Shown: piece by piece, positions 26,053 through 34,483 of the stretch
Layout: each line of letters begins with the position of its first letter
How positions within the stretch are numbered: position 1 is the stretch's first letter
Origin: an uncultured Methanobrevibacter sp.
GTDB lineage: Archaea > Methanobacteriota > Methanobacteria > Methanobacteriales > Methanobacteriaceae
Assembly (NCBI RefSeq): GCF_900314695.1
Contig: NZ_OMWD01000007.1
Span: forward strand, 15,330 to 79,329
Length of the DNA stretch: 64,000 bases
Reading direction: 5' to 3'
Translations under genes and position numbers: made by a program
Notes under the pieces: generated by a model
The model's database searches: none
Told to the model about the DNA's origin: nothing
The model's input: the letters and a program-made list of their open reading frames with translations, nothing else

Positions 26053-28796
26053 TTTTCACAAAATTAAAACTGGTTAATTTCAAATCCCATGAAAATACTA
26101 TTATTGACTTTGAAAAAGGGATTAGTGTTATTGTGGGTGAAAATGGTGCTGGAAAATCCACAATTTTAGAAGCGATTAGTTTTGCTTTATTCAAACAGCA
26201 TACTGCTAAAAAAATCGATGATTTGGTAAGAAATAATGCAGATTCAATGACTGTTGAATTGGAATTCAATTCCAATAATCGTGAATATAAGATAGTTCGT
26301 AATAAAAAATCAATGTTAAAATCCTCCATTTACAAAAAAACCTCCAATGATGGTGGTTTTGTTCATATCTGTACTGGAGATAAGGAAGTTGCAAATGAAA
26401 TTCTCCAGATATTGGACATTGATTCTGATTTGTTCCTCAATGCAATTTACATAAGACAAGGTGAAATTGCAGAGCTTGTTGATAAAACATCTGCTGAGAA
26501 AAAAGAGCTGATTGCTAAATTGCTTGGAATTGATTCCTTGGAAAAAGCCTGGAAAAATTTATTGCCATTCATCAGCGGATATGAAAATCAGTTGGCAGAA
26601 CTTAAAGGGAAACTATTCAATTCTGATGAGTTGAAAGATGAATATTCTAAGAAAAAAGCAGAATTGGAATCTCTTAAGGATAGGGGTCATGAACTTGAAG
26701 AACAAATAGAAGATGTAACTGCCTCCCTGAAGGATATTTCTGAAAGTAAAAGAAATATGGAAAGAGAAAAAGAAATTTATGATACTCAGGTTAATAATCT
26801 TGAAAATGAACAAAAAACTTTGGCCAAATTAGAAAATGATAAACATGTTGTTCAGGAGAATCTGGATAAAATCAGTGAAGCTGAAGAAAAAATTACCAGA
26901 TTAGACAAGTATGTTTCAAAATTGGAAGTGTATCTTGACTTTGAAAAGTCAGTTACCAGCATTCAAAGATTGAAAAAAGATGAGGAAGAAATCAATAATA
27001 AATTAGATTCAATATCCAATCAGAAAGCTATTGTTAATGATAAAAAAGAGGAATATAATAAGTTTTTAGCATCCGATGAAGAAATTAACAAATTGAATAA
27101 TCAAAAACTCAATCTTGAAAAGCAATTGGCTACAGCCGCTAAAATGGAAAAGGATAAAAAAGAATTGCTATTGCACATTGAGAATGAAAGAAATGATATT
27201 GAAGACTTTTTCTCAAGAACAAAAGATAAATTGGCTGATTTCGGATTATCACAAGATACCTTGGCAGAGGTTGAACATTTTAATCAAATTGAAGAAGTCA
27301 CTAATGATTATATTGTTGAAGTTGCAGAAAGCATTGAAAAATTATCCGGTGATATCCTTTCTAAAAAGGAAAGTCTTGTAGAATTTAAGCAAAATATTAA
27401 AGCTGCTCAAAAACCGTTAGAAGAGTTAAATGAAGTTAATAATAAATGTCCGGTTTGTCAATCAGACATCAGTTCAGATCAGAAGAAGGATTTAATCGAA
27501 AGTTATGAATCAACAATCAGTGAAAATGAGAAATTAATTTCTGAAACTGAAGAGGATGTTCGTTTATTTAATCAGAATAAGGAAAGCTTTGAAGATAAAC
27601 AAACCAAACTTCAGGAGTTATCTAAAAATATTGTCGAGTATAAACAGAAGTTTGTTCATTTGGAAGATGATGTTGTTAAACTAAATGAAATAGATGAAAA
27701 TCTTGAGTCAAAAGAATACATCAGTAATAAATTAGGAGAACTTATACTTGTTATTGCTCGTGAAAGAGATGCTAAAGAAAGTTATAAGGAGTCTTATGAT
27801 GCATATGTTCAAGCTAAAGGTGCTTTGGATGTTTTAGGTAGTGAAACTGAATCTCAATATAAATTAAATCAAATTAAAAATGAGATTGACAATCACGTTA
27901 CTAATATTAAATTAGCCATTAATCAGGACCCTCATCTAAGCGGAGACATCAGTCCTGGTGAACTTCAGGATAGAATAGCTGATTTAAAACAGAAAAATGA
28001 AGAATTTAATCAACTTAAGGGTTTTGTTCAAAATAAAAAATCCCTATTGTCTCAACATGATTCTATTAAGGAGGATATTGGCGTATCTAAAAATCAGATT
28101 GACATCATTCAAAATAAAATTGCCGCCTCTCTGTATGATAAGGAGAAATATGAACAAATCATTTATCGCTCAGAGTTATATGAAAGACGTCAAAATACAT
28201 TTAATTCAGAACTTTCTGAAATTAAAGGCAGAGCCCGTGAATCAATAACTTACATTAAAGAGTTAAATGAGAAAATAATAATGGCTGACAAGTTTAAAAG
28301 GGAATATGATAATTTGGAAAGTTATATTTCCATGTTGAAAAACATTAGGGAATTATATGGTAAAAATGGTGTTCAAAAAGATTTAAGGAATATTTCCAGA
28401 CCGTTAATTCAAAAATACACCAAAGAATTCTTTAATGAGTTTAACTTCAATTACTCTGATTTAACTTTGGATGATGAGTATAATGTAACAGTCTATGGTC
28501 CTGAAGGTGAATCTTCAATGAGCATGGTTAGTGGTGGTGAAAAAATAGCTATTGCCCTAGCTTTAAGACTTGGTATCACTCAAGCAATTTCCAAAGGAGA
28601 TTTGGATACAATATTATTGGATGAGCCTACAATTCATTTGGACAGTTCCAGAAGACATGAATTAATTAATTTATTAAAGGACATGTCTTTATTGCCTCAA
28701 ATGATTATTGTAACTCATGAAAGTCAGCTTGAAAATGCAGCTGATAACATAATTAAAGTTGAAAAAGAAAATGGTATTTCAAAAGTTATGATGTAA
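26049..28796 (+). CDS. rad50: DNA repair ATPase Rad50
   Basis: A 915-residue SMC-like ATPase. Walker A GENGAGKST at 30-38, two long coiled coils, a zinc hook CPVC near 470, ABC signature SMVSGGEKIA near 825 and Walker B TILLDEPTIHLD near 855 are all intact. The length is usual for archaea. It overlaps mre11 by four bases, and AAGGAGG lies before its ATG. It forms the end-processing complex with Mre11. The convergent gene downstream encodes a TIR-like protein. Confidence 0.95.
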   Translation: MIFTKLKLVNFKSHENTIIDFEKGISVIVGENGAGKSTILEAISFALFKQHTAKKIDDLVRNNADSMTVELEFNSNNREYKIVRNKKSMLKSSIYKKTSNDGGFVHICTGDKEVANEILQILDIDSDLFLNAIYIRQGEIAELVDKTSAEKKELIAKLLGIDSLEKAWKNLLPFISGYENQLAELKGKLFNSDELKDEYSKKKAELESLKDRGHELEEQIEDVTASLKDISESKRNMEREKEIYDTQVNNLENEQKTLAKLENDKHVVQENLDKISEAEEKITRLDKYVSKLEVYLDFEKSVTSIQRLKKDEEEINNKLDSISNQKAIVNDKKEEYNKFLASDEEINKLNNQKLNLEKQLATAAKMEKDKKELLLHIENERNDIEDFFSRTKDKLADFGLSQDTLAEVEHFNQIEEVTNDYIVEVAESIEKLSGDILSKKESLVEFKQNIKAAQKPLEELNEVNNKCPVCQSDISSDQKKDLIESYESTISENEKLISETEEDVRLFNQNKESFEDKQTKLQELSKNIVEYKQKFVHLEDDVVKLNEIDENLESKEYISNKLGELILVIARERDAKESYKESYDAYVQAKGALDVLGSETESQYKLNQIKNEIDNHVTNIKLAINQDPHLSGDISPGELQDRIADLKQKNEEFNQLKGFVQNKKSLLSQHDSIKEDIGVSKNQIDIIQNKIAASLYDKEKYEQIIYRSELYERRQNTFNSELSEIKGRARESITYIKELNEKIIMADKFKREYDNLESYISMLKNIRELYGKNGVQKDLRNISRPLIQKYTKEFFNEFNFNYSDLTLDDEYNVTVYGPEGESSMSMVSGGEKIAIALALRLGITQAISKGDLDTILLDEPTIHLDSSRRHELINLLKDMSLLPQMIIVTHESQLENAADNIIKVEKENGISKVMM

Positions 28797-28822
28797 TATC
28801 ATTACTTTTTTTTTATTTTTTT

Positions 28823-29218
28823 TTACATGGTTTCGCAAGCGTTTTTGATGGAATCAACAATACAATTCGCATTCCATCCGACAATGGTTGCTGCTTTTTC
28901 TTCAAGTGTTTCGGGAACTTCTTCAAGTCCGTATGGTCTTACTAATATTATTGGAATGTCATAGCTTTCACTTGCCTTTAAAAGACTTTCAAAAAGTTCC
29001 TTATTGTCTTTATATAATCCTGCTAATAAAATTATTCTATCAATTTTTTTGTAGAATTCTTCACCTGCGAGGGAAAAATCACCTGATATGGATTCCTTCC
29101 ATAAAAAATCCACTTTTGAAAATAGCTTTTCTGTAAATTGCCCATATTCGTTGTTTCTATCTATGCCGTTACTTATGATGAGGTTGTAAATTTTATCGTC
29201 TTTTTCATCTTCAAACAT
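28823..29218 (-). CDS. TIR-like MTH538-family protein (DUF1863 kin)
   Basis: A 131-residue protein that closely follows the C-terminal half of MTH538, a flavodoxin-like TIR-related protein: IILLAGLYKDN, IPIILVRPYGLEEVPETL and IVGWNANCIVDSIKNA line up with the VRPYGLENVP and VVGWNPHCI segments I recall from MTH538. The group is related to ThsB of Thoeris defence. No NADase glutamate can be placed with confidence. It is convergent with rad50, 26 bases apart, with T-rich spacer. A signalling or defence role is inference. Confidence 0.75.
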   Translation of the reverse strand: MFEDEKDDKIYNLIISNGIDRNNEYGQFTEKLFSKVDFLWKESISGDFSLAGEEFYKKIDRIILLAGLYKDNKELFESLLKASESYDIPIILVRPYGLEEVPETLEEKAATIVGWNANCIVDSIKNACETM

Positions 29219-29333
29219 TTTATCACCTTGCTTTTATTTTAACTGTTATTGTATAAAATAATTTGTTTTACAAAATATTTATTAGTTTTAAAGTAGTATA
29301 ATTGTATAGAACTAGTTATATAAGGAAATTTTT

Positions 29334-30617
29334 ATGAAAGCTGCTGTTATTGGATTGGGTGTAGAAGGAAAAAAAGCAGTTACTTCCCTTTTAAATCATG
29401 GATGGGAAGTTTATGCTACTGATTTAAACATTAATGTCGATTTGTCCGGTTTAAATTTACCACGTTTATCTATGAACATGTTGGATAGTGAACAGACAGT
29501 TTCTATTGTTGGTGATAATTTAACTGTTGATTTGGGATTTACAAATTCATATGCTATTGAACAATGTGATGCAATAGCTATTAGTCCCAGCATGTTTGGC
29601 GGAGCATTTGCACAGCGTTTGCTTGAAGATTGCGATTTGTTAAGTGATGTTTTACAAAAGCACAAGGATATATTTACTATAGGCATTACGGGGACCAATG
29701 GAAAAACCACAACCGTTCATATGTTGAGAAATATTTTAGAAAATGCCGGAAAGAAAGTTTTGGTCGGTGGAAATGGTGGCGGAGGATTTTCAGGTTATTA
29801 TGACTTGATGCTTGAAGCCAGTGAAGGCGATTATGACATATTGCTTGTTGAAGTATGCGACATGACATTGGACTTTTGCAATTATTCATTTGATTTTGAT
29901 TTCGTAGGCCTTACCAATATTGGCAATGATCATATGGATGTTCATAAAACCATTGCAAACTATAAGAATTCATTAGTTAGATTTTTTGAAGGAAAAACAA
30001 TATTTACTGCATTTAATCAAGATTTTAATAGTGATTTTAAGGAATCTGCAAGTAAACACATTCCTTATTTTGAATATCAGGATGAATTGCAGGTTTTTGG
30101 TAAATTCAACTTACTTAATGCAGGATTGGCCACTGCAATTTCAAAAGAATTAAAGATACCTAAAGATATTATTCGAGACACTCTTTTTGACTTTAAAGCA
30201 GTTCAAGGAAGATTGGACGTTTATAAAATTAATGATGCATCTGTTTATGTAGGAAAAACTGATAATTCTGATGCTTTAGCTTCAATATTGGCTGAAAAAG
30301 ATTTTTATGCGATATTTATTGGTACTCCAAGACATAATGAAGAGCATAGGCTTGATATACTGGATGTTGCTGTTAAATATAATCCGGAAGTTATCGTATT
30401 GTTCCCAGGTCTTGATGATACTTTAGATTTGGCAATTTATAGATTAAACTCATTGAGATATGAAGGAAACATCATCACTGTAAATTCTCTTGATGAAATA
30501 ATTGAACTTGTTGCCGAGTATTCTCATGAAGATGCTATACTGATTGGTGGTAATGGTCAAGATGTTATTATTGATATTCAAGAAAGGATTAAACTAATTT
30601 CTGAAAAATTGTCATGA
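29334..30617 (+). CDS. Mur ligase family protein, pseudomurein type
   Basis: A 427-residue ATP-dependent ligase: an N-terminal Rossmann-like domain (MKAAVIGLGVEGKKAV), a P-loop GITGTNGKTTT near 118-128, a metal-binding region LVEVCDMTLDF and GLTNIGNDHMDVH, and a C-terminal domain with TPRHNEEHRLDI. Methanobacteriales use such archaeal MurC/D-like enzymes to build the peptide of pseudomurein. Which residue it adds cannot be told. The next gene encodes a VanW-like secreted protein, supporting a cell-wall context. Promoter ACAAAATATTTATTAG lies about 60 bases upstream. Confidence 0.82.
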   Translation: MKAAVIGLGVEGKKAVTSLLNHGWEVYATDLNINVDLSGLNLPRLSMNMLDSEQTVSIVGDNLTVDLGFTNSYAIEQCDAIAISPSMFGGAFAQRLLEDCDLLSDVLQKHKDIFTIGITGTNGKTTTVHMLRNILENAGKKVLVGGNGGGGFSGYYDLMLEASEGDYDILLVEVCDMTLDFCNYSFDFDFVGLTNIGNDHMDVHKTIANYKNSLVRFFEGKTIFTAFNQDFNSDFKESASKHIPYFEYQDELQVFGKFNLLNAGLATAISKELKIPKDIIRDTLFDFKAVQGRLDVYKINDASVYVGKTDNSDALASILAEKDFYAIFIGTPRHNEEHRLDILDVAVKYNPEVIVLFPGLDDTLDLAIYRLNSLRYEGNIITVNSLDEIIELVAEYSHEDAILIGGNGQDVIIDIQERIKLISEKLS

Positions 30618-30684
30618 AAAACATAATCTTTTTATATAATGTTAAAAAGATATAGTTATGTTATTTAATTTATGGTGTATTATA

Positions 30685-31875
30685 ATGAGTAAAAGTTGGA
30701 GAAGTAAATCAATCACAATATTTTTAGTATTGTTTTCAGTTAGTATTCTTTTATTTGCTTTCACATTTGTAAATAGTACTCCTTACACTGGTCAATCCAT
30801 TGCCGAAACTTATAATTTAACTGTTGGGCAATCCGTATTTAATGGAGATTCAATTGTGGGTGAGAATGAAACTATTCAGCTCCCGTTATTATCCAATCTT
30901 GGTTTCATCGGTCATCAGCTTTTGGCTTTTGATTTGCATGGGATTTTGATGTCGGTTTCAACTGGTGTGGTTCCTTTTGATTTTACAACTGTGTCAAGTG
31001 AAGGAATTGATTCTTATGGAAATGCAGTTGGTATAGATGGACCGGGATATTTGACTTTTGAAGGAGATAAATTGGCAGTTAAAGGACCAGATAACTATGT
31101 ATGGGGATATAGTGCACCATCTAAAGTTTTAACAAAGACATCTTCTGGTGTTAATCTTGTTGAAGATGGAAAACTTATTAAATCTATTCCTGCTAATGAA
31201 ATTAAAAATTTAAATTTCTCCAGTCAGTATTTCAATAATGATACTATTGTAAGTTGGTATAATTATGATGCTCAGGAAGGAGACAATTTTACTATTGATA
31301 AAGGTATGGTAGGATTTTCCGACGGTAGGAATAACATTAATGCTTCTGATGTTCCGCGTATTTTCGGACAGGATGTTGTAGATTATGCGGCTGAATACCC
31401 AACAGGTTCACCGATTTTATTATATTCTGGTAACTATACAGAACAACAAGGTGGACAAGGTTCAACTTCATTTGATTCACACCCTGAATATGGTGATTCA
31501 ATTAGGGAAATTAATGCGAATCAGTTTGTAGAAGCATGGAACGGAACTGTAATCCCACCAAATTCCACAAGTAGTGGTAAAGATTATGTATATTTCGAAT
31601 CAGCAAGTGATGCTTCAGCTCCTGGTGGAAGTGCAGCACACGGTGTATGTCCTCCTGCAAGAGCATTAAGGGATGCAGCATTGGCTGAAGGATTTGAAAT
31701 GCCTGTAGGTTTGACTTCTGATGAAAGTGCTGTGCTGTTCGGTTATAACCCTGCAAGCGGTGTTACTGTAACAAACAACCATAACTATCCAGTCAAAATT
31801 TTAATGTGGACTGAAGGTGAAGGAGTCGGTATGGGTATTTACTGTCAAATTGTAAGATATATTCCTGAGAAATAA
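30685..31875 (+). CDS. Secreted protein with VanW-like C-terminal domain
   Basis: A 396-residue exported protein. A membrane/signal helix (residues 10-30, ITIFLVLFSVSILLFAF) is followed by a beta-rich region. The last 90 residues resemble VanW: GVCPPARALRDAALAEGFEM parallels the GGICQVSSTLYNAAL motif, and VTVTNNHNYPVKILMWTEG parallels the closing strand pair. VanW domains occur in wall-associated proteins of bacteria. GGTG precedes ATG 30685; the upstream ATG 30658 is less likely. It follows a pseudomurein Mur ligase. The VanW similarity is by eye and distant. Confidence 0.5.
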   Translation: MSKSWRSKSITIFLVLFSVSILLFAFTFVNSTPYTGQSIAETYNLTVGQSVFNGDSIVGENETIQLPLLSNLGFIGHQLLAFDLHGILMSVSTGVVPFDFTTVSSEGIDSYGNAVGIDGPGYLTFEGDKLAVKGPDNYVWGYSAPSKVLTKTSSGVNLVEDGKLIKSIPANEIKNLNFSSQYFNNDTIVSWYNYDAQEGDNFTIDKGMVGFSDGRNNINASDVPRIFGQDVVDYAAEYPTGSPILLYSGNYTEQQGGQGSTSFDSHPEYGDSIREINANQFVEAWNGTVIPPNSTSSGKDYVYFESASDASAPGGSAAHGVCPPARALRDAALAEGFEMPVGLTSDESAVLFGYNPASGVTVTNNHNYPVKILMWTEGEGVGMGIYCQIVRYIPEK

Positions 31876-31899
31876 ATATATCTTCTTTTTTTTTATTTT

Positions 31900-32553
31900 A
31901 TGTCAATTTCAACTATTATTACTGCAGCGGGAAAAAATTCTCGGATGCGAAAAGATCAAATTTCTCGAAATCTCGTTTTGAAAAATAAACTTATTTTACC
32001 ATTTAACAATAAAACGGTTTTGGAGACAACTATTGACAATGCATTATCTGCAAATACTGATGAATGTATTGTGGTACTTGGTCATTATGCTAGTGAAATA
32101 ATGGATGCTATTTCTGATAATTATGATGGTTCTGTCAAATTTGTTAAAAATAACCCTGTTGATGTAGGTTTATCAACATCTTTATTTAATGGTTTATCTA
32201 ATTCGAATTCTGATTATGCTCTATGCATAACTGGAGACCAGCCAACTGTTTCTACTGAAACGTTCAATAGGATGATTGAAACGATTCAAAATTCTGAAAA
32301 TCCTGAAAAAACAATTTCTATTTTAAGAAGAAGAAAAACAGGTTTGCTTGGCACTGCAGAAGGATTAGGAATGCCGTTTGTAGCTCACAGAAAAAATTTA
32401 ATGGGCTATCTGGAAAATGAAGATGATAACTTAAATCCAATTCTTAGAAAAATTTTTGCTGACGGTTATGTGTTTTATGGAATAAAAGAAAAAAATGAAA
32501 AAGAATTATTAAATATTAATCATTATGAAGATTATTTAAACCTTTTAGATTGA
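31900..32553 (+). CDS. MobA-like NTP transferase
   Basis: A 217-residue GT-A fold nucleotidyltransferase with TIITAAGKNSRM at residues 5-16, VVLGHYASEI, GLSTSLFNGL and CITGDQP near 108. These match the MobA-like/MocA group, which transfers CMP or GMP to a cofactor or sugar. The Leu in the usual LADQP is replaced by Ile-Thr-Gly. The acceptor is unknown. Its 3' end overlaps the convergent DUF169 gene by nine bases. Confidence 0.72.
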   Translation: MSISTIITAAGKNSRMRKDQISRNLVLKNKLILPFNNKTVLETTIDNALSANTDECIVVLGHYASEIMDAISDNYDGSVKFVKNNPVDVGLSTSLFNGLSNSNSDYALCITGDQPTVSTETFNRMIETIQNSENPEKTISILRRRKTGLLGTAEGLGMPFVAHRKNLMGYLENEDDNLNPILRKIFADGYVFYGIKEKNEKELLNINHYEDYLNLLD

Positions 32554-33219
32554 ATCTAAGCCGGAAATAACTTCATCTATTTTTGCTGCACTGATTCCAA
32601 CAGTCATTTCATTATCTTTAATGTCTGCTGCTTTTCTAGAACCGTCACAACCTAATGTAAAGTTAATTCCATCTGTAATGTATGGGTTTGCAAATGCATC
32701 TCCACATAATGATTGAATGCCTGCAAATGATGGAGTAATTTTTTCTCCAGTCTTATAAACGATACTTTGGGCAAGTTTCATTCCGCCAACAGGTTCTGTT
32801 ATGATTTCAATTACGTCAGCTTCAAAATCAGCTTCGTCCAATGGAGCGTAAACAATTCCCCAATGTTCGTCTTCAACAATTGAAAGTTGACTGGTGAGTT
32901 TTTTAGCAGTTTCTAAATCTTGGAATCTTCCTAATGAGAAGTATTTTTCACCATTTGCCAATTTTGGAGGCATATCTCTAAGGCCTATTGCTCCTGCTCC
33001 TCCTAAACACATCTGTTCCTCAAGAGTGGAGTAAAATTTATTTCCTAAAGATGCTTTTCTAACCATTTCACAGTGTCTTACCTTTTCATCAATTAAATCA
33101 TAACCGTCAGGAAGGTCGTCCTCTGTTTTGATTAATTTCATTGCTACTGGTTTGGCATCTAGTTTAATTTTGCTTTCAATTGCTTCACAGTATTTTTGAT
33201 TTTTCTCTAAATTTGTCAT
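32545..33219 (-). CDS. DUF169 family protein
   Basis: A 224-residue protein of the DUF169 group, common in methanogens and anaerobes. The start NLEKNQKYCEAIESKIKLDAKPVAMKLI, the stretch CEMVRKASLGNKFYSTLEEQMCLGGAGAIGL and the closing GCDGSRKAADIKDNEMTVGIS are typical. It has three or four conserved cysteines that could bind a metal or cofactor. Function is unknown. GAGGTTATTACT lies before the ATG. Confidence 0.8.
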   Translation of the reverse strand: MTNLEKNQKYCEAIESKIKLDAKPVAMKLIKTEDDLPDGYDLIDEKVRHCEMVRKASLGNKFYSTLEEQMCLGGAGAIGLRDMPPKLANGEKYFSLGRFQDLETAKKLTSQLSIVEDEHWGIVYAPLDEADFEADVIEIITEPVGGMKLAQSIVYKTGEKITPSFAGIQSLCGDAFANPYITDGINFTLGCDGSRKAADIKDNEMTVGISAAKIDEVISGLDSI

Positions 33220-33246
33220 AGTAATAACCTCATTTAAATATTATGT

Positions 33247-34473
33247 TTAAGGGATTTTAAAGTCTTTTGTTTTATTTTTATTGTTTTTGCAGAATGTCCT
33301 AAAATCACATGCTGTGCATGTCCTCTCATCAGCTTCAGCTTTCCAGGCATCCTGAATTTTACATCCTTTCATTTCATTAATCAATGACTCTTCAATATTG
33401 TAAACAACTTCATCAAATTTTTCAAGGGATTTGTCTATTTCTTTTGAATCAATGTTGATGATTCGAATAGACCTTTCCAATTTAAATTCATTACTTAGTT
33501 CGGGAGCCTTGTCATCATCCTGCCATTTGTCAATCAATTCAAAATCCTTTTTGTATTTTTCAAGTGTTCTTTCATCAATTAAACCGTTTTTCATTTCTTC
33601 TTTAATCAAGGCCAAATCTTCTTTTGATGGGACAAGTTCATTCAAATAAAATATTATTCCGGCAAAAATGGATTTGGAATCTTCCTGTTGGGATCTAAGC
33701 CAGGAATATGTTAATATCTGCTGTTTATGACTTTCCCATTTGTTTTCAGATTTCGGGTCGGACACTTCAATTGGAGGTCTCTTCATTCCTTTATAGTCAA
33801 TAATTATTTCATAATCCTCTTCATCCACACTTTCTGCAATTCTTTTTCTGAAATCTTCATTTTTCTTTAGTATTTCAATTATTTTGTTGTCATAAGTGTC
33901 CAAATTACTTTGTTCAAGAGTTTTGTTAATTTTCATAGATGTCAATACATCAACCACACCATTGATACCATAATAATTGGATCTGCTTCTTTTTTCATCA
34001 TATTGTGGCATATTTCTAATTCCTTTAATTAGAAGTTCAGATGAGTCAATCAGGGGGAACAGGTGTTTGCCCCAGATATTTATGGCTTTTTCTGCTCTTG
34101 CGCTTGCTAATTTCTTATGGTCATGTTCATTCAGATTTTCAATGTCATGATTTGTTGAACTGAAAAATAAATCTTCATCGTGAGGATACAATCCTCTTGT
34201 TTGCAGTCTTAAATCGATTTGTTCTTCAATAGGTCTAATATCTTCAAGCCAATCCCATGGAAATTCTGTTTTGTTCTGTTTCCATCTAATAAAGGCTTCT
34301 TCCATTACGCCGTGAATAAACTCACCAAACCATCTTTGAACAGGTTTTGATGGAGGTAGCGTACCTTTATTTTGGTAGCGGTATTGTAGATTGCATGTTA
34401 AAAAGGACAGTAAATCTCCGGTTAGGCTATATTCCGGAATCATATATGCTTTTGATCTTGAAGGCAATTTCAT
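33247..34473 (-). CDS. PD-(D/E)xK nuclease with Fe-S cluster (AddB/Cas4-like)
   Basis: A 408-residue nuclease: GINGVVDVLTSM near 170 and EIIIDYKGMKRPP near 225 give the Asp and the D-x-K of the PD-(D/E)xK core, and QILTYSWLR is the QxxxY motif. One cysteine near residue 27 (LTCNLQYRY) and the C-terminal group CTACDFRTFC form the four-cysteine Fe-S site seen in AddB, Cas4 and related exonucleases. It ends 10 bases after a UvrD-like helicase on the same strand, so the two make an AddAB-like or helicase-nuclease pair. Confidence 0.82.
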   Translation of the reverse strand: MKLPSRSKAYMIPEYSLTGDLLSFLTCNLQYRYQNKGTLPPSKPVQRWFGEFIHGVMEEAFIRWKQNKTEFPWDWLEDIRPIEEQIDLRLQTRGLYPHDEDLFFSSTNHDIENLNEHDHKKLASARAEKAINIWGKHLFPLIDSSELLIKGIRNMPQYDEKRSRSNYYGINGVVDVLTSMKINKTLEQSNLDTYDNKIIEILKKNEDFRKRIAESVDEEDYEIIIDYKGMKRPPIEVSDPKSENKWESHKQQILTYSWLRSQQEDSKSIFAGIIFYLNELVPSKEDLALIKEEMKNGLIDERTLEKYKKDFELIDKWQDDDKAPELSNEFKLERSIRIINIDSKEIDKSLEKFDEVVYNIEESLINEMKGCKIQDAWKAEADERTCTACDFRTFCKNNKNKTKDFKIP

Positions 34474-34483
34474 ATTTAATCTC

